From contig JAPKYS010000071.1 in assembly GCA_026394195.1 (NCBI GenBank), forward strand, positions 1-64,000: 64,000 bases of DNA, written 5' to 3'. Positions 52,311 through 61,479 of this stretch are shown here, piece after piece; position 1 is the first letter of the stretch, and every line of letters starts with the position of its first letter. Source of the DNA: a bacterium. Its GTDB lineage: Bacteria > Electryoneota > B3-LCP. The notes under the pieces were generated by a model, which searched no databases, was not told the DNA's origin, and saw only the letters and a list, made by a program, of their open reading frames with translations. A program made the position numbers and the translations under genes.

Positions 52311-53312
52311 TTGAAAGCCAAAAAAGTTTTCGTTATCGCCGAAATGGCATGTTCCCACGAAGGGAATACCGATCTCGCCGGAAAGATTATCGATGGCGCG
52401 GGAAAAGCAGGAGCGAATGCCATCCAGTTCCAGATCTTCAAGCAGATCGAACGAGCAGTTCCCCGACATCCCGACTATGAACTCCTGGGTCGTCTGGAAT
52501 TGTCGCCGGACCAATGGTCTGATCTGGCTGCTTACGTTCGCAACAATTATCCCTCGCTCCAGATTATCGCCTGCGTCTATGAACCCGGCAGCGTTGACCT
52601 CTGCGAAAGAATCGGCGTGGATGCCTATAAATTGCATTCTGCCGATCTTTCCAATCCATATCTGATTCGCTATGTTGCCGGAACCGGCAAACGCATCGAT
52701 CTATCCGTCGGAGCGTCCACCATCGAAGAAATAACGAGAGCCGTCGAGTGTATTCGGATGGCTTCCGATTCGGAAATTTGGATGATGTACGGCATTCAGA
52801 CCTTCCCGACACCGGTCTCAGAAATCCATCTGAGCTATATGATGAAGTTGAGAGAACTGTTTGAGTTACCAATCGGCTATCAGGATCACAGCGACGGAGC
52901 AAGTGAAGCTGCTTTTTGGCTGCCGGCGGCTGCAGTGGGGATGGGTGTGGACGTCATAGAAAAACACATTACCCATAACCGGTTGCTGCATGGCGTCGAT
53001 TATCAGGCGGCATTAAATCCTGATGAGTTCTGCAGGTTTGTCGACATGGTCCGCCAGCTTGAAGCAGCAAAAGGTATTTCAGTGCCTAAGACATTCACCG
53101 CTGAAGAAATGAAATACCGCAAATATGCCAAGAAAAGCATCGTTGCGACGGCTGATCTGCATGATGATCATCCGCTTTCAGAAGATGACATGAAGTACAT
53201 GTTTGCAGAAAGACAAGGTTTACAGCCCGATCAGTCGTCGAAGTTGATCGGCAGGATCTTACGTCGAAACATCGAAAAGCACGATATTATCGAAGAAGGC
53301 GATTGCCTATGA
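52311..53312 (+). CDS. NeuB-family sialic acid synthase-like protein 1
   Basis: A 333-residue TIM-barrel synthase that would condense phosphoenolpyruvate with an N-acylated hexosamine to give a nonulosonic acid. I-A-E-M-A-C-S-H-E-G-N, Q-F-Q-I-F-K, the L-P-I-G-Y-Q-D-H-S-D-G segment and I-E-K-H-I-T are typical. The C-terminal antifreeze-like SAF domain begins near 265 (K-K-S-I-V-A-T-A-D-L). It is a diverged paralogue of the NeuB at 54097, with which it shares the cluster. It starts with TTG at 52311, with no closer ATG. Confidence 0.85.
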   Translation: MKAKKVFVIAEMACSHEGNTDLAGKIIDGAGKAGANAIQFQIFKQIERAVPRHPDYELLGRLELSPDQWSDLAAYVRNNYPSLQIIACVYEPGSVDLCERIGVDAYKLHSADLSNPYLIRYVAGTGKRIDLSVGASTIEEITRAVECIRMASDSEIWMMYGIQTFPTPVSEIHLSYMMKLRELFELPIGYQDHSDGASEAAFWLPAAAVGMGVDVIEKHITHNRLLHGVDYQAALNPDEFCRFVDMVRQLEAAKGISVPKTFTAEEMKYRKYAKKSIVATADLHDDHPLSEDDMKYMFAERQGLQPDQSSKLIGRILRRNIEKHDIIEEGDCL

Positions 53313-54100
53313 GAACCGCCATTCTGATCACCGCGCGCTTGAAATCCACGCGCTTGGAACAGAAAGCCCTGAAAACCATTCTGGGGCGATCGATGATTTG
53401 CCACCAGATTGACCGCTTGAAGTTGGCAGCCAAACCCGAACGAATCATCCTCTGTACGTCTCCTCTGCAACAAGATGATCCGCTGGTGGAGATAGCCGTA
53501 AATGAAGGCATCGATTACTTCCGCGGCCATCCCGATGACGTACTTTTACGACTGACCAATGCCGCGGAATATTATCACCTGGATAACGTGGTCAATGTTA
53601 CCGCCGACAATCCCTTCGTTGACCCAGTTTATATCGATCGCCTTCTGGATTTTCTGCAGGAGAGTCAGTACGATTTCGCCATGACGGAAGGCTTGCCTCT
53701 GGGCACATTCGGTTGGGCGCTTTCATACCCTGCCATGCGACGCGCCTGCGAGATCAAGGCGGAAACTGACACAGAGGTCTGGGGACCCTATTTCACCCAG
53801 ACCGGCTTGTTCCATTGGGGTATTTTGCTGGCGGATGCATCAGACAGTTGGCCAGAACTCCGCCTGACTGTGGATACACCCGAAGACTTCGATCTGGTCA
53901 ATCGTATTTTTCAGGAACTCGGCGTAACCGGTCAGATATTCTCTTTACGCTCGATCATTAGCCTGTGCAAGAACAGACCGGATTGGGTTGCCATCAACTC
54001 CTCTATCAAGCAGAAGAAGCCGGTTCCCATCAAATTGAAGCAGGAAGTCCAACGGTTGCTGGCATTCGACGGCGGTAAAAACCTGGGGGAAAATTCATGA
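53309..54100 (+). CDS. Cytidylyltransferase (SpsF/NeuA-like)
   Basis: A 263-residue nucleotidyltransferase-fold protein. The N-terminal T-A-I-L-I-T-A-R-L-K-S-T-R-L nucleotide loop, V-T-A-D-N-P-F-V-D-P and T-V-D-T-P-E-D-F are as in CMP-sugar synthetases of the SpsF group. It probably activates the nonulosonic acid with CTP. The ATG overlaps the stop of the upstream gene, and its own stop overlaps the next NeuB start (both ATGA). Confidence 0.83.
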   Translation: MRTAILITARLKSTRLEQKALKTILGRSMICHQIDRLKLAAKPERIILCTSPLQQDDPLVEIAVNEGIDYFRGHPDDVLLRLTNAAEYYHLDNVVNVTADNPFVDPVYIDRLLDFLQESQYDFAMTEGLPLGTFGWALSYPAMRRACEIKAETDTEVWGPYFTQTGLFHWGILLADASDSWPELRLTVDTPEDFDLVNRIFQELGVTGQIFSLRSIISLCKNRPDWVAINSSIKQKKPVPIKLKQEVQRLLAFDGGKNLGENS

Positions 54101-55146
54101 ACGAGTTCCGTCTCGGCAGCCGCTTGATCGGTGACGATCATCCTCCCCTCGTCATCGCTGAGGTCGGCATCAACCATGAGGGTGATTTCGATAAAGCCAT
54201 CGCGCTGGTGGATGCAGCCATCAACGCCGGATCTGAATGCGTCAAATTCCAGTGTCACATCACCTCAGCCGAGATGATTCCCACTGACATGAAACCCGGT
54301 GATATCAGCGATGAACGCCTCTGGGACATCATCGAGCGCTGCGAACTATCCGAAGAAGAAGAGATTGCCGTCAAGCGTTACTGCGATCAGAGCGGCATTA
54401 TCTATCTCTCGACTCCCTTTTCGCGTGAAGCCGCGGATCGACTCGAAGCCATGGGTGTCATTGGATACAAAATCGGATCCGGTGAAGCGAATAACCTGCC
54501 GCTGATCGAACACATTGCCCGGAAAGGCAAACCGATCATCCTGTCAACCGGCATGAACGACCTGGATTCGATTCGCCCTTCGGTGGAACTAATCAAGAAC
54601 GCCGGATGCCCCTTGATGCTCATGCACTGCACCTCAGCTTATCCGACTCCCTATGAACACGTGCGTTTGGGCGCGATTGCAGAGCTTAAACAAGCTTTCG
54701 ACGTTCCAGTGGGTCTCAGCGACCATTCTATTGGGATTTATACTTGTTTGGGTGCCGTCGCCCTTGGTGCGGCGGCTCTGGAAAAGCATTTCACCATTTC
54801 AAAGCAATGGCCCGGTCCCGATATATCTCTCTCCATCGAACCACATGAGCTAAAAATGCTGGTCGACGGTTCTCGGGCGGTGTATCATGCTCGAGGAGGC
54901 AGTAAGAATATCCTGCCGTTGGAACAGCCGGTGATCGATTTCGCATATGCGACGGTCGTTTCGATTGCTCCGATACAAAAAGGCGAGCTTTTCACCGAAG
55001 CAAATACATGGGTGAAACGTCCCGGCACAGGTCCAATCCCAGCCAGACATTTGACGCAGGTATTGGGTCGGAGAGCCCTTGCTGATATTCAACCCAATCG
55101 TCACATCCAGCCCAATGAAATTGAGGAGTTCTCTTGCTGCCTCTGA
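54097..55146 (+). CDS. NeuB-family nonulosonic acid synthase 2
   Basis: A 349-residue protein with I-A-E-V-G-I-N-H-E-G, V-K-F-Q-C-H, S-T-P-F-S-R-E-A-A, H-C-T-S-A-Y-P-T-P and L-E-K-H-F-T in canonical order, plus a C-terminal SAF domain from about 280 (I-Q-K-G-E-L-F). This is the better match to legionaminic/N-acetylneuraminic synthases of the LegI/NeuB type. With LegG-, LegB- and PtmE-like neighbours it points to a legionaminic-like product, although pseudaminic or other products cannot be excluded. Confidence 0.9.
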   Translation: MNEFRLGSRLIGDDHPPLVIAEVGINHEGDFDKAIALVDAAINAGSECVKFQCHITSAEMIPTDMKPGDISDERLWDIIERCELSEEEEIAVKRYCDQSGIIYLSTPFSREAADRLEAMGVIGYKIGSGEANNLPLIEHIARKGKPIILSTGMNDLDSIRPSVELIKNAGCPLMLMHCTSAYPTPYEHVRLGAIAELKQAFDVPVGLSDHSIGIYTCLGAVALGAAALEKHFTISKQWPGPDISLSIEPHELKMLVDGSRAVYHARGGSKNILPLEQPVIDFAYATVVSIAPIQKGELFTEANTWVKRPGTGPIPARHLTQVLGRRALADIQPNRHIQPNEIEEFSCCL

Positions 55147-55973
55147 TTGTTATAACGGGCGCGACCGGTTTCATCGGCTCTCGCCTGCTGCATCGCCTGA
55201 TCATGGAAGGATACAATGCCATCGGTTTGTCACGGCGATCTGATGAACGTAAACGCCAGATATTTCGCATCGAAGATTACGCGGATTACAATCCATCCAA
55301 GAATGCCATCCTGGTTCATCTTGCCCAAACCCGTGACGTACGCCGCGCCGAAGAAAAAGGACAGTCCCACATTGACGAGACGGTAGCTTTGTGCAAGGCT
55401 CTACAAGAAAAACCCTGGATGCACCTCATCTATGCATCTTCTGCAGAAATTTACGGCGACCAGGTTCCCGCGGCTCGGTGTACATGTGAACCGGTTGCTC
55501 CGCAAAGTGCCTATGGCACCGTGCGACAGCAGTGCGAAAAACTGATTCTCGAGAAGAACGGTACAGTATTGCGTTTGGCGAACGTATACGGTTCCGGTAT
55601 GGCTGATAATAACGTCCTGTCGGTTATACTGTCACAAATACCCGGAGCTGGACCTTTGCGGGTTAACGATTCTGCGCCGGTGCGCGATTTCATCTGGATT
55701 GAAGACGTTATCTCTGCCTTTATGAGCGCCATCGAACTCAGACGACCGGGAATTTTCAATATCGGCAGCGGCAGAGGCGCTTCCATTGCTGATCTGGCGG
55801 AATACGCGTTGAAACTCGCCGGTCAGGAGCATCGACCGGTGCAGGATGTCAGAGCATCCGGTAAACCCTCACATCTGGTGCTTGACATTGAAGAGACGCG
55901 CCAGGCTTTGAATTGGACTCCAACGGTTACTATCGAGAAGGGTATAAGCAAGTTGATGGGAATTAATTCATGA
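55134..55973 (+). CDS. NAD-dependent epimerase/dehydratase (extended SDR)
   Basis: A 279-residue SDR with the N-terminal G-A-T-G-F-I-G loop and a Y-x3-K-type site diverged to Y-G-T-V-R-Q-Q-C-E-K-L. It is shorter than the LegB-like SDR in the same cluster. It probably acts on a nucleotide sugar or on the nonulosonic acid intermediate. The TTG start at 55134 overlaps the NeuB end by 13 bases. Confidence 0.8.
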   Translation: MLPLIVITGATGFIGSRLLHRLIMEGYNAIGLSRRSDERKRQIFRIEDYADYNPSKNAILVHLAQTRDVRRAEEKGQSHIDETVALCKALQEKPWMHLIYASSAEIYGDQVPAARCTCEPVAPQSAYGTVRQQCEKLILEKNGTVLRLANVYGSGMADNNVLSVILSQIPGAGPLRVNDSAPVRDFIWIEDVISAFMSAIELRRPGIFNIGSGRGASIADLAEYALKLAGQEHRPVQDVRASGKPSHLVLDIEETRQALNWTPTVTIEKGISKLMGINS

Positions 55974-57193
55974 ACAAGCGCGTCATTGCCGTTTTTACTG
56001 GTAACCGGGCCGAGTATGGTTTGCAATATCCCATCCTCAAAGCGATTCAGGCGCATCCCGATCTGGATTATCGTCTGATCGTATCCGGCGCTCACTTGGA
56101 AAAGGATTTTGGACAGACAATCCGGGAAATCGAAGCTGACGGTTTTGAAATTCACGCTGAAGTGAAGATTGATCTTGCTGAAGATACCTTGTTGGCGACT
56201 GCCGGTGCCATCGGTTCGGGCGTGCTTTCCATGAGTCAAGCGCTGAACCGGCTGCAGCCGGATTTTCTGATTGTGTACGCAGATCGCTTTGAAGGATTCG
56301 CCGCCGTCATCGCCGGCACTCAGATGAATGTGCCAACAGCGCACGTTGAGGGTGGAGACGTCACCGAGGGAGGCGCGCTGGACGATTCGGTTCGTCATGC
56401 CATGAGCAAACTGGCTCACCTGCATTTTACCACAAATCAGCAAGCCAGCAACCGGCTGCTGGCCATGGGAGAAGAACCCTGGCGAGTGCATACGGTAGGA
56501 TTTCCAGCCATCGACCTCATTAAGCGGGGTTTGTTCGCCAAACCCGCTGAAATCGTAGACCGATTGAAACTCGATCTGACCAGGCCGGTTGTCATTTTCA
56601 CTCAGCATTCCGTCACCACGCAATTTGAACAATCTGCCGCTCAGCTATTGCCGGCGTTGCAGGCGCTGCGCCAATTGTCCACTGAAGGGGTCCAGATCAT
56701 TCTGACTTACCCAAATAATGACGCCGGCGGCAGGCGAATTATTGATCAGCTTCATGCGTTTATTGAACCAGGGCTGCCAAATGTTCAACTGCACCATTCT
56801 CTGGGTCGACACCTGTACCATGGTTTGTTGGCGCTGGCGAAAGACAGCGGCTGCCGAGTGGCATGTGTGGGGAATTCATCTTCGGGTATAAAGGAAACAC
56901 CTGCGTTCGGTTGTCCGACCGTGAACGTCGGCAGCCGCCAGGCAGGCCGGTTGCGGGGGAGCAACGTCATCGACGCCGGATATGATTCGGATGAAATTTA
57001 TTCGGCAGTGCAGCGCTGCCTGCAGGATCAGGAATTTCGATCTATCTGCCAGAGGCGTGTAAATCCCTATGGAATTGGGGACGCCGGGGAAAAAATTGCC
57101 GCGCGTCTGGCGGAAATCCCGCTGGACTTGCCGAAACTTCTGACTAAGAAGATGACACTGCTGGGTGAGTCCCGCGAAGGTTGGTTCCGTTAA
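55970..57193 (+). CDS. UDP-N-acetylglucosamine 2-epimerase (hydrolysing), NeuC/LegG-like
   Basis: A 407-residue GT-B-fold enzyme. T-G-N-R-A-E-Y-G-L, H-V-E-G-G-D-V-T-E-G-G, and the late S-S-G-I-K-E-T-P-A-F motif match hydrolysing 2-epimerases. NeuC releases ManNAc from UDP-GlcNAc; LegG acts on the diacetamido sugar. The LegB and PtmE neighbours make the LegG role more likely. Overlaps the SDR stop (ATGA). Confidence 0.9.
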   Translation: MNKRVIAVFTGNRAEYGLQYPILKAIQAHPDLDYRLIVSGAHLEKDFGQTIREIEADGFEIHAEVKIDLAEDTLLATAGAIGSGVLSMSQALNRLQPDFLIVYADRFEGFAAVIAGTQMNVPTAHVEGGDVTEGGALDDSVRHAMSKLAHLHFTTNQQASNRLLAMGEEPWRVHTVGFPAIDLIKRGLFAKPAEIVDRLKLDLTRPVVIFTQHSVTTQFEQSAAQLLPALQALRQLSTEGVQIILTYPNNDAGGRRIIDQLHAFIEPGLPNVQLHHSLGRHLYHGLLALAKDSGCRVACVGNSSSGIKETPAFGCPTVNVGSRQAGRLRGSNVIDAGYDSDEIYSAVQRCLQDQEFRSICQRRVNPYGIGDAGEKIAARLAEIPLDLPKLLTKKMTLLGESREGWFR

Positions 57194-57199
57194 CAATAA

Positions 57200-58213
57200 A
57201 TGACAACAATGTCCAATCACGCTCTTCAAAGCAAGAAAATTCTGATCACTGGAGCCGATGGCTTCATCGGCAGCCACCTGGTGGAAACGCTGGTGTCCTT
57301 GGGAGCCGACGTCCGCGCCTTTGTCTACTATAATTCCTGGAATAGCATCGGTTGGCTGAGTGACGTTAATCCTGATATCCAGTCAGTTGTCCAGATTTTT
57401 CCGGGGGATATTCGCGATTCAGGTCGGGTGCAGCAGGCAGTTTGTGACAATGATTTCGTCTTTCACCTTTCCAGCCTGATCGGGATTCCCTATAGCTACC
57501 ATGCTCCCCGTTCATACGTCGAAACCAACGTCCTCGGAGCCCTCAACGTTCTGGAAGCCTGCCGAGCTTCAAAAAAACTGGAGCGGCTGATTCATACCTC
57601 AACCTCGGAAGTATACGGTTCAGCTCAGCAGGTTCCCATATCTGAAAATCATCCACTGGTGGGGCAGTCGCCTTACTCGGCTTCCAAGATTGCCGCGGAT
57701 CAACTGGCGGAGAGTTTCCATCGATCCTTCAACCTGCCCGTGGTAATTGCCCGACCCTTCAACACCTTTGGACCTCGCCAGACTGCCCGTGCGGTGATTC
57801 CCACCATTGCCAGTCAGTTGCTTTCCAAGTGCAGCGTCCTGAAATTGGGCGCTCGCACTCCGACCCGTGATTTCAACTATGTTCAAGATACCGTGGACGC
57901 GATGATCGCTCTCGCCTGCTGTCCGCAGGCGGAGGGGAAGGTGGTAAATATCGGCAGCGGGCGGGAATGGTCCATCGAACAGACCGCTGAAATGCTCATG
58001 TCGATCTGCGATTATCATCCCAATATTTCTTGCGACGAAGAGAGGCTGCGGCCGGAACAGAGTGAAGTCAACCGCCTTTTAGCCGACAACCGGCTGATTT
58101 TAGAGTTGACAGGCTGGGAGCCGAAGATAACATTTGAAGATGGATTGAGAAATACCGTTGAATGGATATATCGTAATTTGCGCCATTTCAATGTGAATCA
58201 GTACATGCTGTGA
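57200..58213 (+). CDS. LegB-like nucleotide-sugar 4,6-dehydratase
   Basis: A 337-residue extended SDR. The G-A-D-G-F-I-G-S-H loop, T-S-T-S-E-V-Y-G-S-A, Y-S-A-S-K (catalytic Tyr-Lys) and R-P-F-N-T-F-G-P-R-Q are in place. The start resembles LegB, the GDP-GlcNAc-type 4,6-dehydratase of the legionaminic route, rather than GDP-mannose dehydratase. The next expected gene (LegC aminotransferase) is not in the window. Confidence 0.88.
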   Translation: MTTMSNHALQSKKILITGADGFIGSHLVETLVSLGADVRAFVYYNSWNSIGWLSDVNPDIQSVVQIFPGDIRDSGRVQQAVCDNDFVFHLSSLIGIPYSYHAPRSYVETNVLGALNVLEACRASKKLERLIHTSTSEVYGSAQQVPISENHPLVGQSPYSASKIAADQLAESFHRSFNLPVVIARPFNTFGPRQTARAVIPTIASQLLSKCSVLKLGARTPTRDFNYVQDTVDAMIALACCPQAEGKVVNIGSGREWSIEQTAEMLMSICDYHPNISCDEERLRPEQSEVNRLLADNRLILELTGWEPKITFEDGLRNTVEWIYRNLRHFNVNQYML

Positions 58214-58298
58214 TGTACCAAAGCAAGGAGGAAGAGAAAACGGATTGTTTACGATTTTAAAGACCTGAGTCAAAGGGTGAAATAACAGAATTCGCTCG

Positions 58299-59414
58299 AT
58301 GAACGATGACCTGGAAAAATATCTGGCGCCGCCCGACGCCTCCATCCGCAGCGTGATGGCTTGCATTGATCGCAATACCAAGGGTATCGCGCTGATCGTC
58401 GATCAGGAACGCCGCTTGATTGGAACCATCACGGATGGCGACGTCCGGCGAGCCATTCTGACCGGAGTCAACCTTGATGCGTCGGTCTCAGGTCTGTTGG
58501 ACGCAAAATCTGATCTACGTTATCGACGTCCAATTACAGCCGATTATGACGCCAGTACGGATGAGTTGTTTAAAGTAATGCATCAACACCGGATTCGCCA
58601 ACTTCCCATACTGGATTCGCAGCAGCATGTCCTGGATCTGGTGACCATCGACGACCTGTTACCCGAAAATGGTCTGCCTTTACAGGCAGTCATCATGGCA
58701 GGCGGCTTCGGAACCCGCCTGCATCCTCTGACGGAAGATCTACCCAAACCCATGCTGCCCGTCGGTGACCGGCCGTTGCTGCAGCGCACCATAGAACATC
58801 TACGTGACGCCGGGATAAGGAAAGTCCAAGTTTCGACTCATTATCTGCAGGAAAAGATCACCGATTATTTTGGGGACGGCAAGGCTTTTGGCGTCGAACT
58901 GAACTACCTTTTCGAGGATCATCCCATGGGCACTGCCGGAGCTTTGGGGTTGATGGATAAAATCGACGAGCCCTTGCTGGTAATTAACGGGGATATTCTT
59001 ACGCAGATTGATTACCGAGCCATGCTCGATTTTCACTTGCAGAATTTCGCAGACATGACCGTTGCCGTAAGACAGTATGAATTTAAGGTTCCTTACGGCG
59101 TTGTCGAAACCGAAGGCGTTAGGGTGACGCGTATCCTGGAAAAACCAGTCGTCAAGAATTTCGTCAATGCCGGTATCTACCTGCTGAGTCCGGAAGTTCA
59201 GAAGTGCATCCCTGATACTGCGCATTATGACATGCCTGAATTAATTGGGTATCTCATCTCGCAGGGAAATTTGGTGATTTCCTTCCCCGTGCGAGAGTAC
59301 TGGATAGATATCGGAGAATTCAAGGAATATCGCCAGGCTCAGACAGACGTCGACACTGGCAAATTTGATCAGTATCAAGAAGCTGATACCCAAATGCAGG
59401 GGGCACATCCATGA
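58299..59414 (+). CDS. PtmE-like nucleotidyltransferase with CBS pair
   Basis: A 371-residue protein with two N-terminal CBS motifs (G-T-I-T-D-G-D-V-R-R; V-T-I-D-D-L-L) followed by a sugar-phosphate nucleotidyltransferase: M-A-G-G-F-G-T-R-L-H-P-L, L-P-K-P-M-L-P-V, I-N-G-D-I-L. PtmE makes GDP-glucosamine for legionaminic acid. The same architecture and gene context support that role here. An 85-base gap to LegB is the longest in the cluster. Confidence 0.88.
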   Translation: MNDDLEKYLAPPDASIRSVMACIDRNTKGIALIVDQERRLIGTITDGDVRRAILTGVNLDASVSGLLDAKSDLRYRRPITADYDASTDELFKVMHQHRIRQLPILDSQQHVLDLVTIDDLLPENGLPLQAVIMAGGFGTRLHPLTEDLPKPMLPVGDRPLLQRTIEHLRDAGIRKVQVSTHYLQEKITDYFGDGKAFGVELNYLFEDHPMGTAGALGLMDKIDEPLLVINGDILTQIDYRAMLDFHLQNFADMTVAVRQYEFKVPYGVVETEGVRVTRILEKPVVKNFVNAGIYLLSPEVQKCIPDTAHYDMPELIGYLISQGNLVISFPVREYWIDIGEFKEYRQAQTDVDTGKFDQYQEADTQMQGAHP

Positions 59415-60712
59415 CCGCCCATCCGGATAAAAAACATCAACCCAGGTTGATCTATCTCCACCTGCTGCGCACAGCAGGTTCAAGCCTCTGCGCCATGATT
59501 CGGCGCCAGTACGGTCTCTCAGCGGTGCTCGAATTCAACTCCGTCAAAGACGCTCAGAATAAACTGTCCGTTTTAAGTGCTCAGCCGGACGCGGAGAGTG
59601 AGAACATTGACGCCCTGATAGGGCTGTTCAACTTTGAACAGCGCCTCGACTTGCCCAATACCGATTCCTATATAACCATGCTCCGCAATCCGATCGATCG
59701 GATTGTATCCAGCTATTATTATATCATCAACCGCCCTGAACATGAACTCCATCACCGTGTGACCCAAAACCGGATGAGCCTGATGGAATTCGTCCAAAGC
59801 GGAATTTCCCCAAACCTTGATAATCATCAGACCCGATTTCTTTCCGGGATACGCAACATTGGTTATGGTAAATATTCATCGGAAGCCGTCGCCATCGCCA
59901 AGTCGAACCTGCAGGGACACTTCACACTGGTCGGGCTCACCGAAAAATTCGATGAAACCGCCATCTTGTTAAAGCGATGCTTTAATTGGATGACACCCTT
60001 TTACGGTCGTGAAAAAGTCAATCAAAAGGATTGCGGCGACCAATCCCTGCCCACCGGTGATCTGGCTTTTCTGCAGGAATTTTCGCGCATGGATATTGAA
60101 CTCTATGAATGTGCATCTGCTCTTTTTGATAAACAGGTCGAACGACAGGGCGATTCATTTGAAGTAGAACTTGAATCTTACCGCCAAATGAACCGATTTA
60201 GTCTGCCTTATCTTAAATATTTCGACGATGAGGAGTCTTTCGATCGCGTCGAAGTTCTGCTGGCGGTGGATACCATATTAAACTTGATCGAAGAAAGACA
60301 AATCGAAACAGCCGAAAGGGTGTTGAAATATGCTCTGGGCAACTATCCCGATGCACCTGATTTGCACAGCCTGAGAGCGGTTATCATGTTCCGGATGGGG
60401 CAGGTTGCCGAAGCGAGGGCGATGCTATTAGCTTTCACCACCCGCTGGCCCTCGCATCCTGGAGCCCATTTCCATCTCGGGAACTTGCTGAAAGAGGTCG
60501 GTGAGGAAGATCGATCTCTGAACAGTTACTTGAAAGCCTTGCAAATTGACCCAAACCATAAACGCACCGTCATCAGTTTCGGCAGAGCCTTGATGCAGTC
60601 ACGAAGATGGCAGGATGCCCGCACAATTTACTCATTTTATCTGAAAAACAATCCGCGTGATGAGGAGATAAGATGTCTGTTGGACAATCTGAGCGAAGGA
60701 AACCAGCGCTGA
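59411..60712 (+). CDS. Sulfotransferase-TPR protein
   Basis: A 433-residue protein. The N-terminal sulfotransferase (Sulfotransfer_2/heparan sulfotransferase-like) has Y-L-H-L-L-R-T-A-G-S-S-L as 5'-PSB loop and M-L-R-N-P-I-D-R-I-V-S-S-Y-Y as 3'-PB motif. The C-terminal half has three to four TPR-like repeats ending near 430. It probably sulfates the surface glycan with PAPS. The start overlaps PtmE (ATGA), and its end overlaps the next gene by 40 bases. Confidence 0.86.
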   Translation: MTAHPDKKHQPRLIYLHLLRTAGSSLCAMIRRQYGLSAVLEFNSVKDAQNKLSVLSAQPDAESENIDALIGLFNFEQRLDLPNTDSYITMLRNPIDRIVSSYYYIINRPEHELHHRVTQNRMSLMEFVQSGISPNLDNHQTRFLSGIRNIGYGKYSSEAVAIAKSNLQGHFTLVGLTEKFDETAILLKRCFNWMTPFYGREKVNQKDCGDQSLPTGDLAFLQEFSRMDIELYECASALFDKQVERQGDSFEVELESYRQMNRFSLPYLKYFDDEESFDRVEVLLAVDTILNLIEERQIETAERVLKYALGNYPDAPDLHSLRAVIMFRMGQVAEARAMLLAFTTRWPSHPGAHFHLGNLLKEVGEEDRSLNSYLKALQIDPNHKRTVISFGRALMQSRRWQDARTIYSFYLKNNPRDEEIRCLLDNLSEGNQR

Positions 60713-61479
60713 ACTCAAATTCAGTGATCCAGTACCTCGAATCGAAAGCTGAAACCGCAAGGAGTCGGTTGGCGTCAGGGCAAAACCTGACGATACAGGA
60801 TTTAAGAACCGCACTGGACACACTTCTGGCGGTGCGAGACTTCCGCATACTGAACATTATTTTCAGGCAGCTTCCACCGGCTGCGCTAAAACAACCTGAC
60901 ATCGCCTTCGTACTCCTGAAGTTCCTTTTCCTCAGCGGCAACCACAAGCAGGCTTTGTGCATCATTGAAGATATCGAGAATCAGCACCCTGATTATCGAG
61001 ACGAAAAATATCTGAAACTCACCCAGCGCATCAAACAATATCCACCCTATCTCTCTGCCTTGCCCACACCCCAAATACTCGACTATAGCTTCGACGTCGT
61101 GGACAGCCATTACAGCATGAAAATGGCGATCCACTGCCCGGCATGCGATACCGAGTATCTGGAAGTAATCGGCTGGGGGATGATGGTGCTTCGCCCCAGC
61201 AGTTGTCCTTACTGTCTCTCTCCCAGGTTGTTGAGTCCGGACTTTCTGATTTCCGTCCTGCAAAAATGGCATCGCCACGACGGCGAGTCAGGATTCCGCC
61301 GCATCGATGAGGAAATCCACAATCTGGTTGCAGGATGGCACCAAAGCCAAGAGTACCCTGAAGAAGGGTTATATCGTGACATCAATCTTGGCGACCTGCT
61401 TGCGCTGCCCATTCAAAGAATGTTGGTCAGAAATATGTATATCGAACACCATGTTCAGACGGCGAGGAATCAGTCATGA
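60673..61479 (+). CDS. Protein of unknown function with zinc ribbon in the glycan cluster
   Basis: A 268-residue protein I do not recognise. The first 120 residues are helical (TPR-like: A-F-V-L-L-K-F-L-F-L-S-G-N). A zinc-ribbon-like motif, C-P-A-C-D near 155 and C-P-Y-C near 180, is followed by a helical end. The start at 60673 is fixed by the strong GAGGAG site, although it lies 40 bases inside the sulfotransferase-TPR gene. Its stop overlaps the following gene (ATGA). It belongs to the glycan operon by position; the role is open. Confidence 0.7.
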   Translation: MSVGQSERRKPALNSNSVIQYLESKAETARSRLASGQNLTIQDLRTALDTLLAVRDFRILNIIFRQLPPAALKQPDIAFVLLKFLFLSGNHKQALCIIEDIENQHPDYRDEKYLKLTQRIKQYPPYLSALPTPQILDYSFDVVDSHYSMKMAIHCPACDTEYLEVIGWGMMVLRPSSCPYCLSPRLLSPDFLISVLQKWHRHDGESGFRRIDEEIHNLVAGWHQSQEYPEEGLYRDINLGDLLALPIQRMLVRNMYIEHHVQTARNQS

